Assembly: GCF_900163645.1 (NCBI RefSeq)
Contig: NZ_FUKM01000046.1
Coordinates: 186,001 to 250,000, forward strand
DNA length: 64,000 bases
Direction: 5' to 3'
Source: Halomonas citrativorans
GTDB lineage: Bacteria > Pseudomonadota > Gammaproteobacteria > Pseudomonadales > Halomonadaceae
Shown here: positions 15,072 through 24,426 of the stretch, in pieces
Layout: the number at the start of each line of letters is the position of its first letter
How positions within the stretch are numbered: the first letter of the stretch is position 1
Translations under genes and position numbers: made by a program
Notes under the pieces: generated by a model
The model's database searches: none
The model's input: the letters and a program-made list of their open reading frames with translations, nothing else
What the model was told of the DNA's origin: nothing

Positions 15072-15455
15072 CTAACCAATGACGCCGGACATTGCCCAGC
15101 CAAGAAGAGTGTCAATCAACCACAGCATCAACCCCACCACGAGAACCGCCACCAGAACAATCGCAGTGGTTTGAATAGTCTCGGGACGGGTCGGCCATAC
15201 AACGCGCTGAATCTCTTTCTTGGCGCTTACGGCAAGCTCTGTTAAGTCGCGACCTTTAGTAGTGGCAAGTGCGATAAAACCTGCAAGCACACACAACACC
15301 ACCACGCCCAATACGCGGTAGAGCAAGCCAATATTGGCGAAATAGGTATTACCAACGACAGCAACGACAAGCAGCGCTGTAACCACTGCCCACTTGAGCC
15401 CGTCATGGCGTGCCTGCTGCACCTCGTTACCGTGCTTTACAGAACCAGGCTTCAT
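15072..15455 (-). CDS. secE: Preprotein translocase subunit SecE
   Basis: SecE clamps the SecY channel of the inner-membrane protein export machine. The 127-residue product has three hydrophobic segments (about residues 20-40, 45-65 and 95-120), as in the three-helix enterobacterial form, and the conserved cytoplasmic helix [16 protein letters not shown] before the last one. The upstream region is short and contains the tRNA-Trp terminator. A weak promoter (TTGGCA, 18 bases, TTTATT) may overlap that terminator. Confidence 0.97.
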   Translation of the reverse strand: MKPGSVKHGNEVQQARHDGLKWAVVTALLVVAVVGNTYFANIGLLYRVLGVVVLCVLAGFIALATTKGRDLTELAVSAKKEIQRVVWPTRPETIQTTAIVLVAVLVVGLMLWLIDTLLGWAMSGVIG

Positions 15456-15498
15456 AAAACGAGACTCCTTGGGGTGCGGCTACAATAAAGGAATTCTG

Positions 15499-15525
15499 AA
15501 AAAAACATGCCAACCTGGGGAAGGT

Positions 15526-15530
<5 letters not shown>
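15499..15530 (-). terminator. Terminator of tRNA-Trp, overlapping its CCA end
   Basis: TGCCAACC (15523-15530) pairs with GGTTGGCA (15508-15515) around a 7-base loop, and seven T follow. The 5' arm of the stem includes the CCA end of the tRNA, so the same bases serve both structures. Confidence 0.8.
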
Positions 15531-15601
<71 letters not shown>

Positions 15602-15648
15602 ATCATCGCTGCACAGACAAACAAAAAGCCTACACAACAGCGGGCGCC

Positions 15649-15677
15649 ATGATAGCGGAGAAACAACCACCTGACAA
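15649..15677 (-). promoter_or_regulatory. Sigma-70 promoter of tRNA-Trp
   Basis: TTGTCA (15672-15677) and TATCAT (15649-15654) are separated by exactly 17 bases on the minus strand, followed by a GC-rich discriminator (GGCGCCCGC). The tRNA begins about 50 bases downstream. Confidence 0.7.
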
Positions 15678-15739
15678 CCCCACCCTGCATCGAACGCTCA
15701 AAATATGCAGCGCTCTACAGCAGAGACGAACTCAGAAAC

Positions 15740-15765
15740 AAAAAAAGCGAGCTTCGCTCGCTTTT
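15740..15765 (-). terminator. Terminator of the tRNA-Tyr-Gly-Thr operon
   Basis: GCGAGC and GCTCGC pair around GAA, extended by an A/T-paired base, and a run of seven T follows. It lies 10 bases after the tRNA-Thr CCA end, so the tRNA operon ends where tufB would normally continue. Confidence 0.88.
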
Positions 15766-15774
15766 CTCGAAATA

Positions 15775-15850
15775 TGGAGCTCATGGACGGAATTGAACCG
15801 TCGACCTCACCCTTACCAAGGGTGTGCTCTACCCCTGAGCTACATGAGCC
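15775..15850 (-). tRNA. tRNA-Thr (anticodon GGT)
   Basis: The 76-base cloverleaf runs from GGCTCATG to the encoded CCA. The anticodon stem and loop (CACCCTTGGTAAGGGTG) give GGT, and the T arm has GGTTCAATTCC. It is the last member of the Tyr-Gly-Thr cluster. Confidence 0.97.
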
Positions 15851-15863
15851 AAATCACATCAAC

Positions 15864-15937
15864 TGGAGCGGGCGGCGGGAATCGAACCCGCACCATCAGC
15901 TTGGAAGGCTGAGGTTCTACCTTTGAACTACGCCCGC
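15864..15937 (-). tRNA. tRNA-Gly (anticodon TCC)
   Basis: The 74-base cloverleaf runs from GCGGGCG to the encoded CCA. The anticodon loop CTTCCAA gives TCC, and the T arm has GGTTCGATTCC. It lies 13 bases upstream of tRNA-Thr in the same transcript. Confidence 0.97.
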
Positions 15938-16041
15938 GTAACCGCTGCCAGGATTACAAGCCGCTGCACGCCGAACGATAGACAATGCCCACTACCGGCT
16001 TTCATCCTACAACACCGGCAAACGCCGCTGCTGCTTAAATC

Positions 16042-16125
<84 letters not shown>

Positions 16126-16139
16126 AGCGCTGGCGGCAC

Positions 16140-16167
16140 ATTATGCCAGCCTCCAAAACACTGTCAA
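16140..16167 (-). promoter_or_regulatory. Sigma-70 promoter of the tRNA-Tyr-Gly-Thr operon
   Basis: TTGACA (16162-16167, perfect -35) and CATAAT (16140-16145) are separated by 16 bases, followed by the GC-rich GTGCCGCC expected of a stringently controlled stable-RNA promoter. The first tRNA base is 15 bases beyond the -10. Confidence 0.8.
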
Positions 16168-16232
16168 GCTAGATATTTACTTAATTTATCGTAGCTTGCG
16201 ATGCTAGCTGCCTTGGAACGCGCTGCATTCTG

Positions 16233-17072
16233 TCAAAGCAGCATAGAGAATGCAAGCCCTGCACGAATTTTTTCTAACGATACAGGCTCAGGCACACGCG
16301 GCGCACCGGACATCTTTCCTGCTCGTTCAGTGAAGGTAAGCGGAAAACTGGCCTCAAGCCCCCCATACACCATATCAGGCCATACCGCGTGAGGCACCTG
16401 TACGCCTCGAGAAACCACGCGTGCATCGCCACCTGTCAGCAGCACGGGTAGCGCAATGCCCTGCTGATCGCACACTTCGCTATAAATGCGGTTAATCGCG
16501 CTAACAGCCGCCATGTAAATCCCGTGATTAACCGCATCGACGGTGCGACGCCCAGGCTCCAGCAATGCGTCCGCCTCGCTTTCAGGATCAATCGCGACAT
16601 TGCGGGTACCCAGCTTTAAGCTCTCTTTCATTAGCCGCAGCCCTGGGATAATAAAGCCCCCAAGGTGCACACCGCCAGGCAGCACAAAATCAATGGTAAT
16701 CGCACTACCACAGTCGACCGCACAGCAGCCTCCGGCCAGTTGATATCCGGCAAGCGCTCCCATCCATCGATCGACCCCCAAACGAGAGGGCTCCTCATAG
16801 CCGTTAACAACGCCCAACGCTTCAGGTGTTGAGTGCGCCACATAGACATGGCGCACCTTGTGGCGCAGCAGCGTAACCGTCTCCTCCAATACAGCGGCCC
16901 GGGCAACGCTTGAAATACGTACGGCCTCAACTACATCAAGGTCTGGAATGTCCGCCCCCGGGCGCCACTCTTCGCGCGTCCAGACAGCACCGCGCGAGCG
17001 TATCTCACTACTTTCGGCATCCTTGAGCCGCCATTTCGACAAGGTATTACCGATATCCAAATCCAGAATCAT
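16233..17072 (-). CDS. coaX: Type III pantothenate kinase
   Basis: CoaX phosphorylates pantothenate in the first committed step of coenzyme A synthesis and belongs to the ASKHA fold. The 279-residue product starts MILDLDIGNTLSKWRL, with the DIGNT phosphate-binding motif at residues 6-10. Later motifs include the adenosine-side LGVDRWMGALAGYQ and DCGSAITIDFV. The start overlaps the birA stop by 4 bases, so it is coupled to birA, a pairing also found in Pseudomonas. Confidence 0.95.
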   Translation of the reverse strand: MILDLDIGNTLSKWRLKDAESSEIRSRGAVWTREEWRPGADIPDLDVVEAVRISSVARAAVLEETVTLLRHKVRHVYVAHSTPEALGVVNGYEEPSRLGVDRWMGALAGYQLAGGCCAVDCGSAITIDFVLPGGVHLGGFIIPGLRLMKESLKLGTRNVAIDPESEADALLEPGRRTVDAVNHGIYMAAVSAINRIYSEVCDQQGIALPVLLTGGDARVVSRGVQVPHAVWPDMVYGGLEASFPLTFTERAGKMSGAPRVPEPVSLEKIRAGLAFSMLL

Positions 17073-18052
17073 AAGCGCCTGCGTACGCTGATCTCACCGC
17101 CTGCCAAGCGCCGCGAGTGCCCGTTTTCAGTAACCCATAAGTTACCGCTGTTATCGACGTCGCCTGCGATCGCATCGCTGACGCGCTCCCCTTGAATGAT
17201 GCGCACCGGCGCGCCTGCATACGCATGGCGCGCATTCCACTCATCGCGCCATGCGGCAAAACCGATGTGTTCAAAATCTGCCAACATACTCAGAAGCCCC
17301 GCCACAACATCTGACGCCAACTGATTTCGCGTATGCCCGGCATGCACATCAAACAGCGCGGCTACCGGCTGGTCAATGGCGGCGCGCTGAGACTCGGTTA
17401 ACGACAGGTTCATGCCCATGCCAATCACGACCTCACAAGGCCCCGCCGCATCGCCCGTCACCTCAATCAATATACCTGCCAGCTTGCTCAGCTCATCGCC
17501 TGCATCCACCATCAGAATATCATTGGGCCATTTTAGCTTGGGCGCAGCACCCAGTTGCTCAAGCACCTGAGACACAACCACGCCTACCGCAAGGCTTAAC
17601 CCTTCAAGCGAGGCTACCCCCGCATCAAAGCGCCAGCCTAACGAGAGCATCAGACTTTGCCCCCACGGGGTCGTCCATACTCGCCCACGGCGACCACGAC
17701 CGGCGGTTTGGAGTTCAACAAGGCACACTTCGCCATGCCCCGCACCCTGATTAAATCGCTGACGCAGATACTCGTTGCTTGAAGGCAACTGGTCTTCGAC
17801 AAATAATCGCGTCAACAAATGGCGTGCCTGAGCAGGTAAGTGCTCAACAATCCTGGCGCCCTCCAATGGCTCAAGGCGGTGGGCTAGTCGATAGCCTCTC
17901 CCCTTGACCGCCACCAATTCCACGCCCAAGGCCTCCAATTTTTTTAGCTGTTTCCATACAGCAGCCCGCGAAACGCCCAGCGTTTCGCCTAATTGTTCAC
18001 CAGAGTGAACATTGCCATCGCTCAACAAACGCACCAGGTTACCGATGGTCAT
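17069..18052 (-). CDS. birA: Biotin ligase and biotin operon repressor
   Basis: BirA activates biotin as biotinyl-AMP and transfers it to the acetyl-CoA carboxylase carrier protein; with its N-terminal domain it can also repress biotin genes. The 327-residue product has a winged helix (about residues 5-60, LGETLGVSRAAVWKQLKKLE), the biotin loop GRGRRGR near 118, and KWPNDI near 175. The presence of the DNA-binding domain suggests the bifunctional form. It is divergent from typA. Confidence 0.96.
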   Translation of the reverse strand: MTIGNLVRLLSDGNVHSGEQLGETLGVSRAAVWKQLKKLEALGVELVAVKGRGYRLAHRLEPLEGARIVEHLPAQARHLLTRLFVEDQLPSSNEYLRQRFNQGAGHGEVCLVELQTAGRGRRGRVWTTPWGQSLMLSLGWRFDAGVASLEGLSLAVGVVVSQVLEQLGAAPKLKWPNDILMVDAGDELSKLAGILIEVTGDAAGPCEVVIGMGMNLSLTESQRAAIDQPVAALFDVHAGHTRNQLASDVVAGLLSMLADFEHIGFAAWRDEWNARHAYAGAPVRIIQGERVSDAIAGDVDNSGNLWVTENGHSRRLAGGEISVRRRL

Positions 18053-18215
18053 GTGCTTGCCCCAACTGGGAAAACGCCTATCTTAACGGATGCACGTAGG
18101 AGGCGAAAACTGCCGCGTTTGGGTTATTGACTTAACGCTTTATTTGAGACAAGGCTGGTAGTCGACCATGCCGAGACCCTATAATGCCGCCCTATTTTCC
18201 CAGCAGGATCGCGTC

Positions 18216-20042
18216 GTGATCGAGAATCTTCGTAACATTGCCATCATCGCCCACGTTGACCACGGCAAAACTACCTTGGTAGACAAGCTGTTAAGTCAAT
18301 CGGGCACACTAGACCGCAAGGCCGAAGGCCAAGAGCGGGTTATGGACTCCAATGACCAGGAGAAAGAGCGCGGCATTACGATCCTGGCCAAAAACACGGC
18401 CATTCAGTGGCAAGATGGCAATGGTACGGACTACCACATCAATATCGTTGACACCCCAGGGCACGCTGACTTCGGTGGTGAAGTAGAGCGCGTTATGTCC
18501 ATGGTGGATTCAGTGCTACTGCTGGTTGACGCGGTTGATGGCCCAATGCCGCAAACCCGCTTTGTGACTCAAAAAGCGTTCTCTCAAGGCCTCCAGCCGA
18601 TCGTCGTGGTGAACAAGATTGACCGCCCTGGCGCACGCCCTGATTGGGTTATCGACCAGATTTTCGATCTGTTTGACAACCTGGGTGCCACTGACGAGCA
18701 GCTCGACTTCCCGATCATCTACTGCTCGGCGCTCAACGGTATTGCTGGCATGGACCCTGAAGCGCTTGCCGAGAACATGGACCCCATGTTCCAGGCGATT
18801 GTAGATATCGTTAAGCCACCGCAAGTTGAAGTCGACGGTCCCTTCCAGATGCAGATTTCCGCACTGGATTACAACAGCTACGTGGGTGTTATCGGTCTTG
18901 GCCGCATCAAGCGCGGCAGTGTCAAGCCGGGCCAGCAGATCACCGTGATCACCAAGGAAGGCGCTACCCGCAAAGGTAAAGTCGGCCAGGTCATGACGCA
19001 CATGGGGCTGGAGCGCGTACAAACGACCGAAGCGACCGCCGGTGACATCGTTTGTATCACCGGCATCGAAGATCTGGCGATTTCCGATACGCTGTGCGAC
19101 AACAGTGCCATTGAAGCTCTGCCACCGCTTTCCGTTGATGAGCCGACCGTGTCCATGACCTTCCAGGTCAATGACTCGCCGTTCGCCGGTAAAGAAGGCA
19201 AGTACGTCACCAGCCGTAATATCAAGGACCGTCTTGATCAAGAGCTGATTCACAACGTGGCACTGCGCGTTGAACAGGGCGATACCCCTGAAAAATTCAA
19301 GGTCTCCGGACGCGGCGAGCTTCACCTGTCGGTACTGATCGAAACCATGCGTCGTGAAGGCTTCGAGCTTGCCGTTGGCCGCCCGGAAGTTATCATCAAA
19401 GAAATCGACGGCGTGAAGCAGGAGCCCTACGAAGAAGTCATCATCGACTGTGAAGAGCAGCACCAAGGCTCGATCATGGAAGAACTTGGCTACCGTAAGG
19501 GTGAACTGACCAACATGAATCCGGATGGTAAAGGCCGTGTTCGTTTGGACTTCATCATTCCTGCACGTGGTTTGATCGGTTTCCGTGGTCAGTTCCTAAC
19601 CCTGACGTCCGGCACCGGCATCCTGACCAGCCGCTTTGACCACTACGGCCCGCTGAAGCCCGATGCATCTATTGAGCGTCGTAACGGCGTTCTGGTTTCC
19701 ATGGTGGGCGGCAAGGCGCTGGCCTATGCCCTTTACGCGCTGCAAGAGCGCGGCAAGCTGATCATCGACCACGCCACCGAAGTCTACGAAGGCATGCTGA
19801 TCGGTATTAACAACCGTGCCAACGACATGGTGGTTAACCCGACCAAGGGTAAAAAGCTCGATAACATGCGCTCCACCGGTAACGATGAAAACATCGTACT
19901 GACGCCGCCCATCAGGTTCACGCTTGAGCAGGCCATCGAGTTCCTGGATTCCGATGAGCTGGTGGAAGTAACGCCGAGCCACATCCGTCTGCGCAAGAAG
20001 CACCTGACCGAAAATGAGCGTAAGCGCGCTGGCAAGAAATAA
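18216..20042 (+). CDS. typA: Translational GTPase TypA/BipA
   Basis: TypA is a ribosome-binding GTPase related to EF-G that helps 50S assembly and stress growth. The G1 motif AHVDHGKT is near residue 12, followed by [14 protein letters not shown] and [14 protein letters not shown] at 18216 is taken as the start because it gives [16 protein letters not shown] as in other TypA proteins, with an AGGA site 8 bases upstream, and a product of 608 residues (E. coli 607). An in-frame ATG at 18168 would add 16 atypical residues, and TATAAT at 18180-18185 suggests that segment is promoter. Confidence 0.97.
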   Translation: MIENLRNIAIIAHVDHGKTTLVDKLLSQSGTLDRKAEGQERVMDSNDQEKERGITILAKNTAIQWQDGNGTDYHINIVDTPGHADFGGEVERVMSMVDSVLLLVDAVDGPMPQTRFVTQKAFSQGLQPIVVVNKIDRPGARPDWVIDQIFDLFDNLGATDEQLDFPIIYCSALNGIAGMDPEALAENMDPMFQAIVDIVKPPQVEVDGPFQMQISALDYNSYVGVIGLGRIKRGSVKPGQQITVITKEGATRKGKVGQVMTHMGLERVQTTEATAGDIVCITGIEDLAISDTLCDNSAIEALPPLSVDEPTVSMTFQVNDSPFAGKEGKYVTSRNIKDRLDQELIHNVALRVEQGDTPEKFKVSGRGELHLSVLIETMRREGFELAVGRPEVIIKEIDGVKQEPYEEVIIDCEEQHQGSIMEELGYRKGELTNMNPDGKGRVRLDFIIPARGLIGFRGQFLTLTSGTGILTSRFDHYGPLKPDASIERRNGVLVSMVGGKALAYALYALQERGKLIIDHATEVYEGMLIGINNRANDMVVNPTKGKKLDNMRSTGNDENIVLTPPIRFTLEQAIEFLDSDELVEVTPSHIRLRKKHLTENERKRAGKK

Positions 20043-20082
20043 GTCAGCAGAGCAAGCGCTCAACGCGCTCTAAAGCAAGACC

Positions 20083-20111
20083 GAAAGCCCGCCTCCGTGC
20101 GGGCTTTCTTG
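20083..20111 (+). terminator. Rho-independent terminator of typA
   Basis: AAAGCCCGC and GCGGGCTTT form a 9-bp stem around CTCCGT, followed by CTTGT. It lies about 40 bases after the typA stop. Confidence 0.75.
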
Positions 20112-20130
20112 TATCTGGGGGCGCTCTTTT

Positions 20131-20306
20131 CAGGCGTTTGCGCCATCCATTGTCCCGCCGCTACTCTTTTTTAAAGCCCCGCCAAGTGCACCAGTAAACG
20201 CAGCCTAAACGCCTGGACGCTGGAAAGCGCACGCATTCTACCGCACAGTAGCTTGCAACTGGCGACGCCAGGGCTTTCTGCCAAACTACAATTCATACAG
20301 GCGTTT
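20131..20306. promoter_or_regulatory. Upstream region of the NSS transporter with three CAGGCGTTT copies
   Basis: The 308-base gap between typA and the transporter contains the typA terminator, then three exact copies of CAGGCGTTT: plus strand at 20131-20139 and 20298-20306, minus strand at 20207-20215. They may be operator sites for an unknown regulator of the transporter. No clear promoter was found in the gap. Confidence 0.35.
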
Positions 20307-20350
20307 GGATACCGATCTTTGCCAATCACTTGCACAGGAACACTCTTTAC

Positions 20351-21784
20351 ATGAGTGGACACAACGTCTGGACGCACAAGGGTACTTTTCTACTGGCAGC
20401 GGTAGGCTCCGCCGTGGGCTTGGGCAATCTTTGGCGTTTCCCGTATTTAACCGGTGAAAACGGTGGCGGGGCGTTTATCCTGGTGTATGCCGTCACCATT
20501 TTGGCCGTCGGCATCCCTATCCTGATCGCAGAGACCATGCTGGGCCGCACCAGCCGTCAGAGCCCTATTATGGGCATGCGGCACTTAACCAAAACGCACA
20601 AAGCCTCGCGCGTCTGGGAGTTAATCGGCTGGCTGGGCGCGGCTTCGGCTTTTTTGATTTTAAGCTTTTACTCGGTCATCGCTGGCTGGGCACTGCACTA
20701 CACCGGGCTCATGCTGACCGGCTCGCTTGTTGGTGCCGACGCGCAAACGATGGCGGCGAGTTTTGACGCACTGCTGGCGTCACCTTCCCTTATGACGCTG
20801 TACCACACGCTGTTCATTGCGGCGTCTGCACTAATTGTCAGCATGGGCGTTCATCGAGGAATTGAGACGGGCCTGCGCATTATGATGCCTGCGCTGTTCA
20901 TTATTCTGACGGTAGTGCTTGCTTACAGCGTGATGAATGGCGATATACATGCGGCGGCGCGCTTTCTGTTGACCTTTAACATCGCGGACCTGAGCCTTGA
21001 GGGCTGGCTACAGGCCGTGGGGCAGTCCTTCTTTACGCTAAGCCTGGGGATGGGCGCTATTATGGCCTACGGCGCCTATATGCCCGGCGATGCCTCTCTT
21101 ACGCGCACCGCCATTGGCGTGGCCGTAGTGGATACGGCGATTGCCATGGTGGCAGGGCTGGCGATTTTCGCGCTGGTATTTGGGGCAGGGCTTGAAACCG
21201 GCCAGGGCCCAGGACTGATGTTTGTGACATTGCCACTTGCCTTCGCTGAAATGCCGCTGGGGGCGCTGATAGGCGGCGTCTTCTTTATTTTAGTGCTGGG
21301 GGCTGCGATTAGTTCCTCCATCTCGCTTATCGAGCCCGTTGCCGCTTTTCTGGTCGAGCGATTCAACCTCACCCGGCCCCAAGCAGTCGTCATCGTGGTG
21401 GTGGCGGCTTGGGCAATGGGACTGCTCACCGTCGCAAGCTTTAACATCGGCGCAGAAGACAGCATTTTCCACCATCTATTTGGCCGCAGCGCCTTTGATG
21501 TTATCGAACTGTTGACCAATATCTTTATGCCGCTGGGTGGCCTGATGATTGCGCTATTCGCGGGCTGGGTGCTCACCCAAAGCGAAGTGATGAAAGAGCT
21601 GGATACTACCCATGCCTGGTTTATTAGCTGGCGGTTTCTAGTCCGTTTTGTTGCCCCTACCGCGGTGGCATTTGTCTTTTTACGCACTATTTCCCAGGTT
21701 GAGGGCTATATGATTCCTGCGCTTGGCGCACTGCTACTGGTCAGCCTCTTTGCGCTTAGCCAACGGCGCCAAAAACCGCGCTGA
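20351..21784 (+). CDS. Sodium-dependent transporter of the neurotransmitter:sodium symporter (NSS) family
   Basis: NSS proteins use the sodium gradient to import amino acids or related amines. The 477-residue product starts MSGHNVWTHKGTFLLAAVGS and has the family signature VGLGNLWRFPYL followed by NGGGAF in the first membrane segment, which forms the substrate and sodium site. About 11-12 hydrophobic segments follow. The ATG at 20351 begins directly at the family N-terminus; an upstream TTG is less likely. Substrate cannot be told from sequence. It is followed by an ABC amino-acid transporter on the same strand. Confidence 0.9.
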   Translation: MSGHNVWTHKGTFLLAAVGSAVGLGNLWRFPYLTGENGGGAFILVYAVTILAVGIPILIAETMLGRTSRQSPIMGMRHLTKTHKASRVWELIGWLGAASAFLILSFYSVIAGWALHYTGLMLTGSLVGADAQTMAASFDALLASPSLMTLYHTLFIAASALIVSMGVHRGIETGLRIMMPALFIILTVVLAYSVMNGDIHAAARFLLTFNIADLSLEGWLQAVGQSFFTLSLGMGAIMAYGAYMPGDASLTRTAIGVAVVDTAIAMVAGLAIFALVFGAGLETGQGPGLMFVTLPLAFAEMPLGALIGGVFFILVLGAAISSSISLIEPVAAFLVERFNLTRPQAVVIVVVAAWAMGLLTVASFNIGAEDSIFHHLFGRSAFDVIELLTNIFMPLGGLMIALFAGWVLTQSEVMKELDTTHAWFISWRFLVRFVAPTAVAFVFLRTISQVEGYMIPALGALLLVSLFALSQRRQKPR

Positions 21785-21848
21785 TCAGCGCCCTACAATA
21801 AGATAACAACACAGACGACCGAATGGTCGCCTACTACATGAGGGCACT

Positions 21849-22619
21849 ATGCATCCTCTTATTGAAGTACAGCAGGTGAACAAGGCGTTTGGTGGATTAC
21901 AGGTGATTAACAACTGCTCCATTCGCGTCGAGAAAGGCTCAATCACCGGCATGATCGGCCCTAATGGGGCAGGTAAATCGACCCTGTTTAACCTGATCGC
22001 CGGCTCCCTGACGCCGGATAGCGGCCATGTGTTTCTCGACGGTGACGATATTACCGCGCTCAGCGCCAACCAACGCTTCCACAAGGGGCTTTTGCGCACC
22101 TTTCAGATTGCCCATGAATTTAGCCAAATGAGTGCGCTGGAAAATCTGATGATGGTGCCGCCTCATCAGGCGGGAGAAAGCTTATTCAACACGTGGTTTA
22201 AACCGGCACGGGTGCGCGAAGAGGAAGCGGCGGTCCAAAAACGTGCGCTTGAGGTCATCGAGTTTGTCGGCCTGCACCATGTACGCAATGAGCTGGCGGG
22301 CAACCTATCTGGCGGGCAAAAAAAGCTGTTGGAGCTTGGCCGCACCATGATGACGGATGCCAAGGTCGTGCTGCTTGATGAAATTGCCGCAGGCGTTAAC
22401 CGTACCCTGCTGGGCGACTTGATCAGCAATATTGAGCGTTTGAATCGCGAGTTGGGTTACACCTTTTTAGTGATCGAACACGACATGGACATGATTGCCC
22501 GGCTATGCGACCCAGTGATTGTGCTGGCACAGGGGAGCGTGATGGTCGAGGGGCATATTCAGGATATTCAAAATAACCCTGCGGTGATTGAAGCATATTT
22601 TGGCACCGACGCTGCCTGA
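21849..22619 (+). CDS. livG: Branched-chain amino acid ABC transporter, ATPase LivG
   Basis: This is the first of two ATPase subunits that power import through LivH-LivM. The 256-residue product has Walker A GPNGAGKST near residue 37, the signature LSGGQKKLLELGR near 152, Walker B VVLLDEIAAG, and the switch histidine in VIEHDMDMIA. The LivG-type insert after Walker A (LRTFQIAHEF) is present. A GAGGG site lies 5-6 bases before the ATG. It heads a livG-livF-livH-livM operon. Confidence 0.93.
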   Translation: MHPLIEVQQVNKAFGGLQVINNCSIRVEKGSITGMIGPNGAGKSTLFNLIAGSLTPDSGHVFLDGDDITALSANQRFHKGLLRTFQIAHEFSQMSALENLMMVPPHQAGESLFNTWFKPARVREEEAAVQKRALEVIEFVGLHHVRNELAGNLSGGQKKLLELGRTMMTDAKVVLLDEIAAGVNRTLLGDLISNIERLNRELGYTFLVIEHDMDMIARLCDPVIVLAQGSVMVEGHIQDIQNNPAVIEAYFGTDAA

Positions 22620-22681
22620 TCAAATGCTCCGTATAAACAACAACAAGCCGCTTAAAAGCGATGCAGCGAGACACTTTTATC

Positions 22682-23407
22682 ATGTCATTAACAACATCAA
22701 CGACGCCACTGCTTGAGGCACGCAATGTGCACGGTGGTTATGGCGCCATGAACATTCTTAACGGGGTGGACATGTCGCTTTATGCGCATGAAGTAGGCGT
22801 TATAGTCGGACCCAACGGCGCCGGCAAGTCGACCATGCTCAAAGCCATATTTGGACTGTTAAACGTTAATCAGGGCGACATTTTGCTTAACGGTGAGCCC
22901 ATTCATAACCTGGCCTCCAATAAACTTGTTGAGCGCGGAATGGGCTTTGTTCCTCAGGAGAAAAACGTTTTCCCAAGCCTTACCGTTAAGGAAAACCTGG
23001 AGATGGGCGCCTATCTCAAGCCTCACAACGTCAAACGCATGCTGGAGCAGGTATACGCGTTTTTCCCGCCACTGGTAGAGAAACGCCACCAGCCAGCCGG
23101 AGAGCTATCGGGCGGCCAGCGTCAGATGGTCGCTATGGGCCGAGCCCTTATGGCAGAGCCGAGCCTGCTGCTACTCGATGAACCCACCGCCGGGCTTTCA
23201 CCGCTCTATATGAACGAAATTTTCGACCGGGTTAAGCAGATCAACGCGGCGGGCGTAGGAATTTTAATGGTCGAGCAGAACGCCAGGCAGGCGCTTGCCA
23301 TTGCCGACAAGGGCTTTGTCTTGGCAGCAGGCCAAAACCGCTTTACTGACACCGGGGCAGCCCTGCTTGCCGACCCAGACGTGGCCAAGAGCTTTTTGGG
23401 CGGCTAG
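22682..23407 (+). CDS. livF: Branched-chain amino acid ABC transporter, ATPase LivF
   Basis: This is the second ATPase of the Liv-type importer. The roughly 241-residue product has Walker A GPNGAGKSTMLKAI, signature LSGGQRQMVAMGRAL, Walker B LLLLDEPTAGLSP and the LivF-type segment GMGFVPQEKNVFPSLTV. ATG at 22682 is preferred because LLEARNVHGGYGAMN follows at the usual distance; an in-frame ATG at 22661 is possible and neither has a strong ribosome binding site. Confidence 0.92.
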   Translation: MSLTTSTTPLLEARNVHGGYGAMNILNGVDMSLYAHEVGVIVGPNGAGKSTMLKAIFGLLNVNQGDILLNGEPIHNLASNKLVERGMGFVPQEKNVFPSLTVKENLEMGAYLKPHNVKRMLEQVYAFFPPLVEKRHQPAGELSGGQRQMVAMGRALMAEPSLLLLDEPTAGLSPLYMNEIFDRVKQINAAGVGILMVEQNARQALAIADKGFVLAAGQNRFTDTGAALLADPDVAKSFLGG

Positions 23408-23421
23408 CCCGAGGGAATACG

Positions 23422-24426
23422 ATGAACGAACTGATCTTTTTTATTAATAACGTGGTGATCGCAGGTAGCGTTACCGGCTCGATTTACGCAATTGGCGCGA
23501 TTGGCGTAACACTGATTTTTAGCATCATGCGCTTTGCCCACTTCGCGCATGCCGACATGATGACCTTTGGTGCCTTTATGGTGCTTTTGCTGACCACGCT
23601 ATTTCCTGCCGCTGGCGCCAGCATGGGCATCCCTACCGCACTTTTGATGCTACCTGTTGCCATGCTGCTGACGGCGCTACTGGCGGTAGGTATCGATAAG
23701 GCATTTTACAAACCACTGCGCGCGCATGGCGTTAAACCCATCGTGTTGGTCATTGGCTCTCTTGGCGTCACGCTGATGCTCCAGGGGCTTATTCGCCTGT
23801 TTGCAGGCACCGGCGGCCAGAGTTTGTACGTGGATGATCGCAAGGAAATTTTCCGCATCGCCGTGCCGTTTGAAGGAGTGCGCGCGCCGATTGTGATCAC
23901 CGAACCGCAAATTTACCTGTTTGTCATTACCCTGGTGGCCGTCGTTGCCCTGCATCTGTTTTTAAACCGCTCACGGCTGGGCAAAGCGATGCGCGCAATG
24001 TCGGATAACCCGGAGCTTGCCCAGGCCTCGGGTATCAATACCAATACGATTGTGGCCGTCACTTGGGTCATTGCAGGCAGCCTGGCGGCGATTGCCGGCA
24101 CACTGCTTGCCCTGGATGTAACATTCAAGCCCGATTTAAGCTTTTTCCTGCTGCTGCCTATCTTCGCTGCCGCCATTGTCGGCGGGGTCGGCCACCCCTA
24201 CGGCGCAATTGCAGGCGGGTTTGTGGTCGGCTTTGCAGAAACCCTGGCCGTGTTTAACTGGAACGTGCTGCTGCGCCCCTTCCAGGACAGCTTCCCTGCC
24301 TGGCTGGAACTTCCCTCTAACCTGGCGTTTGTGGGTACCGAGTACAAAATTGTGGTCCCGTTTTTCATTCTGGTGGCCATTCTGGTGTGGCGTCCTACCG
24401 GCCTCTTTAAAGGCAAGGTGATCTAA
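23422..24426 (+). CDS. livH: Branched-chain amino acid ABC transporter, permease LivH
   Basis: LivH is one of two membrane subunits forming the import path. The 334-residue product has about eight to nine hydrophobic segments, the N-terminal family pattern GSIYAIGAIGVTLIFSIMRF and a C-terminal cytoplasmic coupling region (GAIAGGFVVGFAETLAVF). A GAGGGA ribosome binding site lies just upstream. Its stop shares one base with the livM start. Confidence 0.93.
   Translation: MNELIFFINNVVIAGSVTGSIYAIGAIGVTLIFSIMRFAHFAHADMMTFGAFMVLLLTTLFPAAGASMGIPTALLMLPVAMLLTALLAVGIDKAFYKPLRAHGVKPIVLVIGSLGVTLMLQGLIRLFAGTGGQSLYVDDRKEIFRIAVPFEGVRAPIVITEPQIYLFVITLVAVVALHLFLNRSRLGKAMRAMSDNPELAQASGINTNTIVAVTWVIAGSLAAIAGTLLALDVTFKPDLSFFLLLPIFAAAIVGGVGHPYGAIAGGFVVGFAETLAVFNWNVLLRPFQDSFPAWLELPSNLAFVGTEYKIVVPFFILVAILVWRPTGLFKGKVI

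Noticed and set aside
18516..19466. 316-codon open frame on the minus strand inside typA
   Set aside because: Antisense shadow of an intact typA with no recognisable domain.
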